26,336 nt of DNA from Pseudomonadota bacterium (GTDB lineage Bacteria; Pseudomonadota; Alphaproteobacteria; Rhizobiales; Devosiaceae). The notes below the pieces were generated by a model. It was given only the letters and a program-made list of their open reading frames with translations. It was not told the DNA's origin and did not search any database. Below, piece after piece: positions 23,904-26,336 of the stretch (positions are counted from its first letter, which is position 1; each line of letters begins with the position of its first letter). A program made the translations under genes and the position numbers. The DNA is taken from NCBI GenBank assembly GCA_023391095.1, contig JAEWBN010000015.1:1-26336 (forward strand). Reading direction: 5' to 3'.

Positions 23904-25611
23904 CGGCGACCTCCTTGGCCCGCATGCTCGAAGTGACACCGGCGCGGAAGATATCTGAGACCGATCGCGCCAGCTGGACCGCGAGCAGGGGCGGGACCGC
24001 ATTGCCCACCTGGTGATACTGCTGGGTGCGGTTCCCGCAGAAGAAATAGTCGTCGGGAAACGTCTGGAGCCGCGCTGCTTCCCGAACGGTCAGGCTACGG
24101 TTCTGCGACGGATCCGGATGAATGAAGTAGTGGCCATCCTTCGCGATATGAGAAGTAACGGTCGAGGACGGTTCGTCCCAGACCTGTACCTTGAACCGAT
24201 CGAGGAACCCGGAGACATCGATCTCTCCCGACTTGCCCACAGCCACGTTCCGGTGCCTGGGCAGCAGTTCCTTCGGCCATTGATGCAGTCTCGGAGTGCG
24301 GCCGGTGACCTGAGCGCTGGCAGCTGCATAGAGATATCTCGCCAGGTCGCTGTCCATGTGGGTGCGGCTCTCATGCTGTATAATCCCATTAAGCTCAGGA
24401 TTAGCAAGCCATGCTTCAAGCACTGAGTTCTTCCTGTTGGCGGGTATCCAGCTGACGAATGGCCCGCCGCGACCAAGGGATGTTTCCCGATCTGCCAGCG
24501 CGGCCTGAACTGCATGGCGCACCCCGTCTGCGAGGGTGGTATTCAGCAGCGGCAGTGCAGCGCTGGCCCGTCTGGCGGACCATTCCGTGTCGCTGTCCTT
24601 GCCAGCCGAAAGGCCGCTGCGAATAAGAGGCATCTGGCCTATCGCATCACGAACAGTGTTAGACCTTGTCCGTTTCAATGGTGCCGGGTTGACTGACAGG
24701 TCCTCCCGGATGCCCACGACGATCACTCTGTGGCGACGTTGCGGAACACCAAAGTCCTCCGATTTCAGGAGGAAATCGGCATTCGAGGGCTCATTCAGCC
24801 ACAGGCCGGCCTCTTCCGCCGAAAGTGCGTGCAGGCGGTACTTGGGGCTCCCCGGACGAGCAAGTGACCGCAGTTCCTCCAGATCTTCGTCGTCGGCGAG
24901 CGACGCCCAGGGGTCCTGCAGGTCAGATCGTATTCGGTCGAAGACAGGGTGCATCGCGCCGTCAGGGCCAGGCAGCCTGGCAGACAGTATCCCCCTGACG
25001 TTCTCCATGACGAACGCAGTAGGCTGATGAACCGCTATGACCCGCAGGTATTCGCGGTAAAGAACGTGCCTGACGTCCTTATGAAAGGATTCCAGGCGCT
25101 TCCTGCGGGTCTCTTCCGCCGCGTCCGCGTCACCTCTGCCCTCGAACCCTATGCCCGTCATGCGGGCTCGACCCATCAGGGAATAGGCCTGGCATGGCGG
25201 CCCGCCTATGAGCAGCCATTCATCAGCGCCCTTGAGGCGAAGCTCGATCCTGGAGTGGAGCTCGTCGTTCGGCACGACTCCGAGCTCTGCCTGCCAAACG
25301 TGGCGCTGCGCAGCCTTCCATTCAGGGAAGTTTTCGAGAACCGATACGCTCGCCTGACCTTTCACTACCGCCCAGTATTCGGGAGGAAGCTCCCCGTCGA
25401 ACTGACGATAGAACGCGCGCAGCGTCAGGGTGCGGACCGCAGTCTCGTCTTTCTCGATGCTCAGAACGCTGCGGAACCGAATTTCCTCGTCGTCGAACCA
25501 GTCGGCATAGCGACTGAAACCTTCACTCAGGCCTCCGGGGCCGGCAAAGATATCGATCATCGGAATGGTCCTGCGCGGACCTGCTCTGTGTGACCCAATA
25601 CTTCGTGTCAT
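23896..25611 (-). CDS. DNA (cytosine-5-)-methyltransferase 2
   Basis: This is a 571-residue C5-cytosine methylase, longer than usual because of insertions between motifs. Motif I is MIDIFAGPGGLSEGF (about 18-32), motif IV IGGPPCQAYSLMGRAR (Cys about 140), motif VI FVMENVRGI (about 200-208), motif VIII PQRRHRVIVVGIRED and motifs IX/X VREAARLQTFPDD and VGNAVPPLLA. ATG 25611 is taken as start without a clear ribosome site. An internal ATG at the MIDIFAG segment (about 25560) is another choice. The gene is followed by vsr, an arrangement typical for cytosine methylases. It is the first gene of the defence module and differs clearly from methyltransferase 1, so they probably have different target sequences. 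Confidence 0.93.
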   Translation of the reverse strand: MTRSIGSHRAGPRRTIPMIDIFAGPGGLSEGFSRYADWFDDEEIRFRSVLSIEKDETAVRTLTLRAFYRQFDGELPPEYWAVVKGQASVSVLENFPEWKAAQRHVWQAELGVVPNDELHSRIELRLKGADEWLLIGGPPCQAYSLMGRARMTGIGFEGRGDADAAEETRRKRLESFHKDVRHVLYREYLRVIAVHQPTAFVMENVRGILSARLPGPDGAMHPVFDRIRSDLQDPWASLADDEDLEELRSLARPGSPKYRLHALSAEEAGLWLNEPSNADFLLKSEDFGVPQRRHRVIVVGIREDLSVNPAPLKRTRSNTVRDAIGQMPLIRSGLSAGKDSDTEWSARRASAALPLLNTTLADGVRHAVQAALADRETSLGRGGPFVSWIPANRKNSVLEAWLANPELNGIIQHESRTHMDSDLARYLYAAASAQVTGRTPRLHQWPKELLPRHRNVAVGKSGEIDVSGFLDRFKVQVWDEPSSTVTSHIAKDGHYFIHPDPSQNRSLTVREAARLQTFPDDYFFCGNRTQQYHQVGNAVPPLLAVQLARSVSDIFRAGVTSSMRAKEVAVG

Positions 25612-25716
25612 GGCTCGACCCGAAAACTCAGGAAAGCTTTAAGCGCAAATCGATAGGCTTCGCTCAGCGAATTCACTATCGGGTCGAGGCGCTGGATTAC
25701 GGCTCCCGCCCAATTG

Positions 25717-25744
25717 TCGATAGTCATTCCTGCTGTCCAGTCAA
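25717..25744 (-). promoter_or_regulatory. Candidate promoter of the methylase-vsr genes
   Basis: TTGACT (five of six to the sigma-70 -35 consensus) and TATCGA (partial -10) are separated by 16 bases and point toward methyltransferase 2. The -10 match is weak, so this is an uncertain call. Confidence 0.35.
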
Positions 25745-25766
25745 TCTACCCTAACTCCGCATTCGC

Positions 25767-25785
25767 CGAGCACACAAGGTGCTCG
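25767..25785. repeat. 7-bp perfect inverted repeat, 5-base loop
   Basis: CGAGCAC at 25767-25773 and GTGCTCG at 25779-25785 are exact reverse complements with ACAAG between. There is no T-run on either side that would make a clear intrinsic terminator. It lies between the DJ-1 fragment and the candidate promoter of the methylase. It may be an operator or a weak transcription stop for the gene to its right. Confidence 0.45.
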
Positions 25786-25901
25786 ATCTCTCTGATATCG
25801 CACAATTTCGTTGCTGAGCCAGAGACGGTCTGGGCATGCTATCACTTTACCGGTCACTTTGGGCGCTCGTGGTGAATACAAGACTTCATGATGGTCGGCG
25901 G

Positions 25902-26206
25902 TCAAGCGCAGCCCCAGCCAGCCTTGATGCCTCTTCTCACCTTAAAACTGGAGGACTGCCTCCTGAGCTGATCGATCAGTGATTGGTCGGCCGCCGCGGG
26001 AGATCCTTCCCGAAATGGTGGCCGAGGATCGTACTCCATCCCAAGCTGAACTGCTTTCGCGCGATCATCACCATGTATCTGGGCCATGAGTGCGAGTGCA
26101 AAGTCTATGCCAGACGTCACGCCGGCTCCAGTTACTCTGTTGCCATCGAAAACCACGCGCCCCTGCACTGGGATGGCTCCCATAAGTTCGAGCTGAGGAA
26201 GCGACA
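25902..26206 (-). pseudogene. DJ-1/PfpI family gene fragment, cut by IS
   Basis: The frame continues to 26216, but bases from 26207 belong to the IS. Codons within the host part begin MSLPQLELMGAIPVQGRVVF and contain DGNRVTGAGVTSGIDFALAL and QLGMEYDPRPPF, the typical C-terminal third of DJ-1/PfpI-like proteins (isonitrile-hydratase or GlxA-like). The nucleophile-elbow Cys and N-terminal two thirds are absent, so the remaining piece cannot work as an enzyme. IS insertion is the obvious cause, but rearrangement between IS copies is also possible because only one side of this copy is in view. The last residues before the stop at 25902 diverge from the usual family end. Confidence 0.8.
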
Positions 26207-26336
26207 TGAACCGCACCGGGTTTACCGGAGACCGTTGGTGTTAAGTTATGCGGCCATGGCTGCGTGTTCCAGCGCAGCGTAGTAGTTGGCCTCGGCTTCG
26301 GCCGGCGGGATGTTGCCGATCGGCTCGAGCAGGCGC
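26207..26336 (-). mobile_element. IS3-family insertion sequence, right-end fragment (right copy)
   Basis: This is the same element as at the left edge, inverted. TGAACCGCACCGGG at 26207 is its terminal repeat, and 26207-26332 is the exact reverse complement of 1-126. The element continues off the window. Both copies thus point their transposase 3' ends inward, toward the catabolic and defence modules. Confidence 0.85.
26246..26336 (-). CDS. IS3-family transposase (OrfB), C-terminal fragment
   Basis: The - strand frame ends at TAA 26246-26248 and has the same final residues as the left copy (LLEPIGNIPPAEAEANYY ... EHAAMAA), preceded by one extra Arg. It is cut by the window edge. It is an ordinary IS transposase end and gives no information on activity. 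Confidence 0.8.
   Translation of the reverse strand, partial: RLLEPIGNIPPAEAEANYYAALEHAAMAA

Larger units (their letters stand above)
25612..25901. other. Intergenic region upstream of methyltransferase 2
   Basis: No gene is evident. On the - strand TTGACT (25739-25744), a 16-base spacer and TATCGA (25717-25722) make a fair promoter candidate about 105 bases before the methylase start. CGAGCAC and GTGCTCG (25767-25773 and 25779-25785) are exact inverted arms around ACAAG, just upstream of it. They could be an operator for control of the methylase, as C-protein-like control is common in restriction systems, but no C-protein gene is seen here. Confidence 0.5.

Noticed and set aside
1..26336. 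Composite transposon with proven mobility
   Set aside because: Only inner IS ends are visible. Target duplications and full transposases are out of view.
1..26336. CRISPR array, tRNA, rRNA or integrase
   Set aside because: No regularly spaced repeats, cloverleaf-like sequence or recombinase motifs were seen. A dedicated RNA search was not possible.

Overview
This window looks like a piece of a GC-rich alphaproteobacterial accessory region. The TRAP-transporter catabolic operon, ATGA/TGATG gene overlaps and GC-rich third codon positions suggest a Hyphomicrobiales (Devosia/Rhizobium-like) genome, but this is inference and no marker gene fixes the taxon. Both ends lie inside inverted copies of one IS3-family insertion sequence. 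Bases 1-126 are the exact reverse complement of 26207-26332, so the window may be a whole assembly contig broken at repeats, or the interior of an IS-flanked island.

Left part (about 127-982): a short possible HTH-like ORF next to the IS, then a mostly non-coding stretch with nested palindromes. Catabolic module (983-10442, all + strand): aldehyde dehydrogenase, a complete TRAP transporter (DctP, DctQ, DctM), a zinc alcohol dehydrogenase, a class III CoA-transferase, a CitE/malyl-CoA-type lyase, a LysR regulator and a D-2-hydroxyacid dehydrogenase. Together these suggest uptake of a carboxylate, oxidation of an alcohol group to an acid, CoA activation, retro-Claisen cleavage, and reduction of a 2-oxoacid fragment. 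The substrate is unknown.

Defence module (10811-25611, all - strand, so transcribed right to left). The order is cytosine-5 methyltransferase, Vsr endonuclease, an ankyrin-repeat/sigma-70 fusion, a MORC/MutL-like GHKL ATPase, a Z1-domain SF2-type ATPase, a PD-(D/E)XK protein (DUF4420-like) and an AIPR protein. A second cytosine-5 methyltransferase follows. The ATPase, nuclease and AIPR genes overlap or abut, so they look like one translationally coupled operon. Methylases plus Vsr plus GHKL, Z1 and nuclease match the known theme of MORC-like restriction-modification loci. A full-length RpoD-like sigma factor with N-terminal ankyrin repeats at the head of such an operon is the most unusual item here. 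It may couple phage sensing to transcription of the defence genes or replace host sigma during infection.

Downstream lies a separate tight four-gene operon (KfrA-like DNA-binding coiled-coil protein, two small unknown proteins, and a small protein with a PD-(D/E)XK-like signature). It is preceded by a near-perfect palindrome that is a good autoregulatory operator candidate. The right edge holds a DJ-1/PfpI gene cut off by the second IS copy. No tRNA, rRNA, CRISPR array or integrase was seen.
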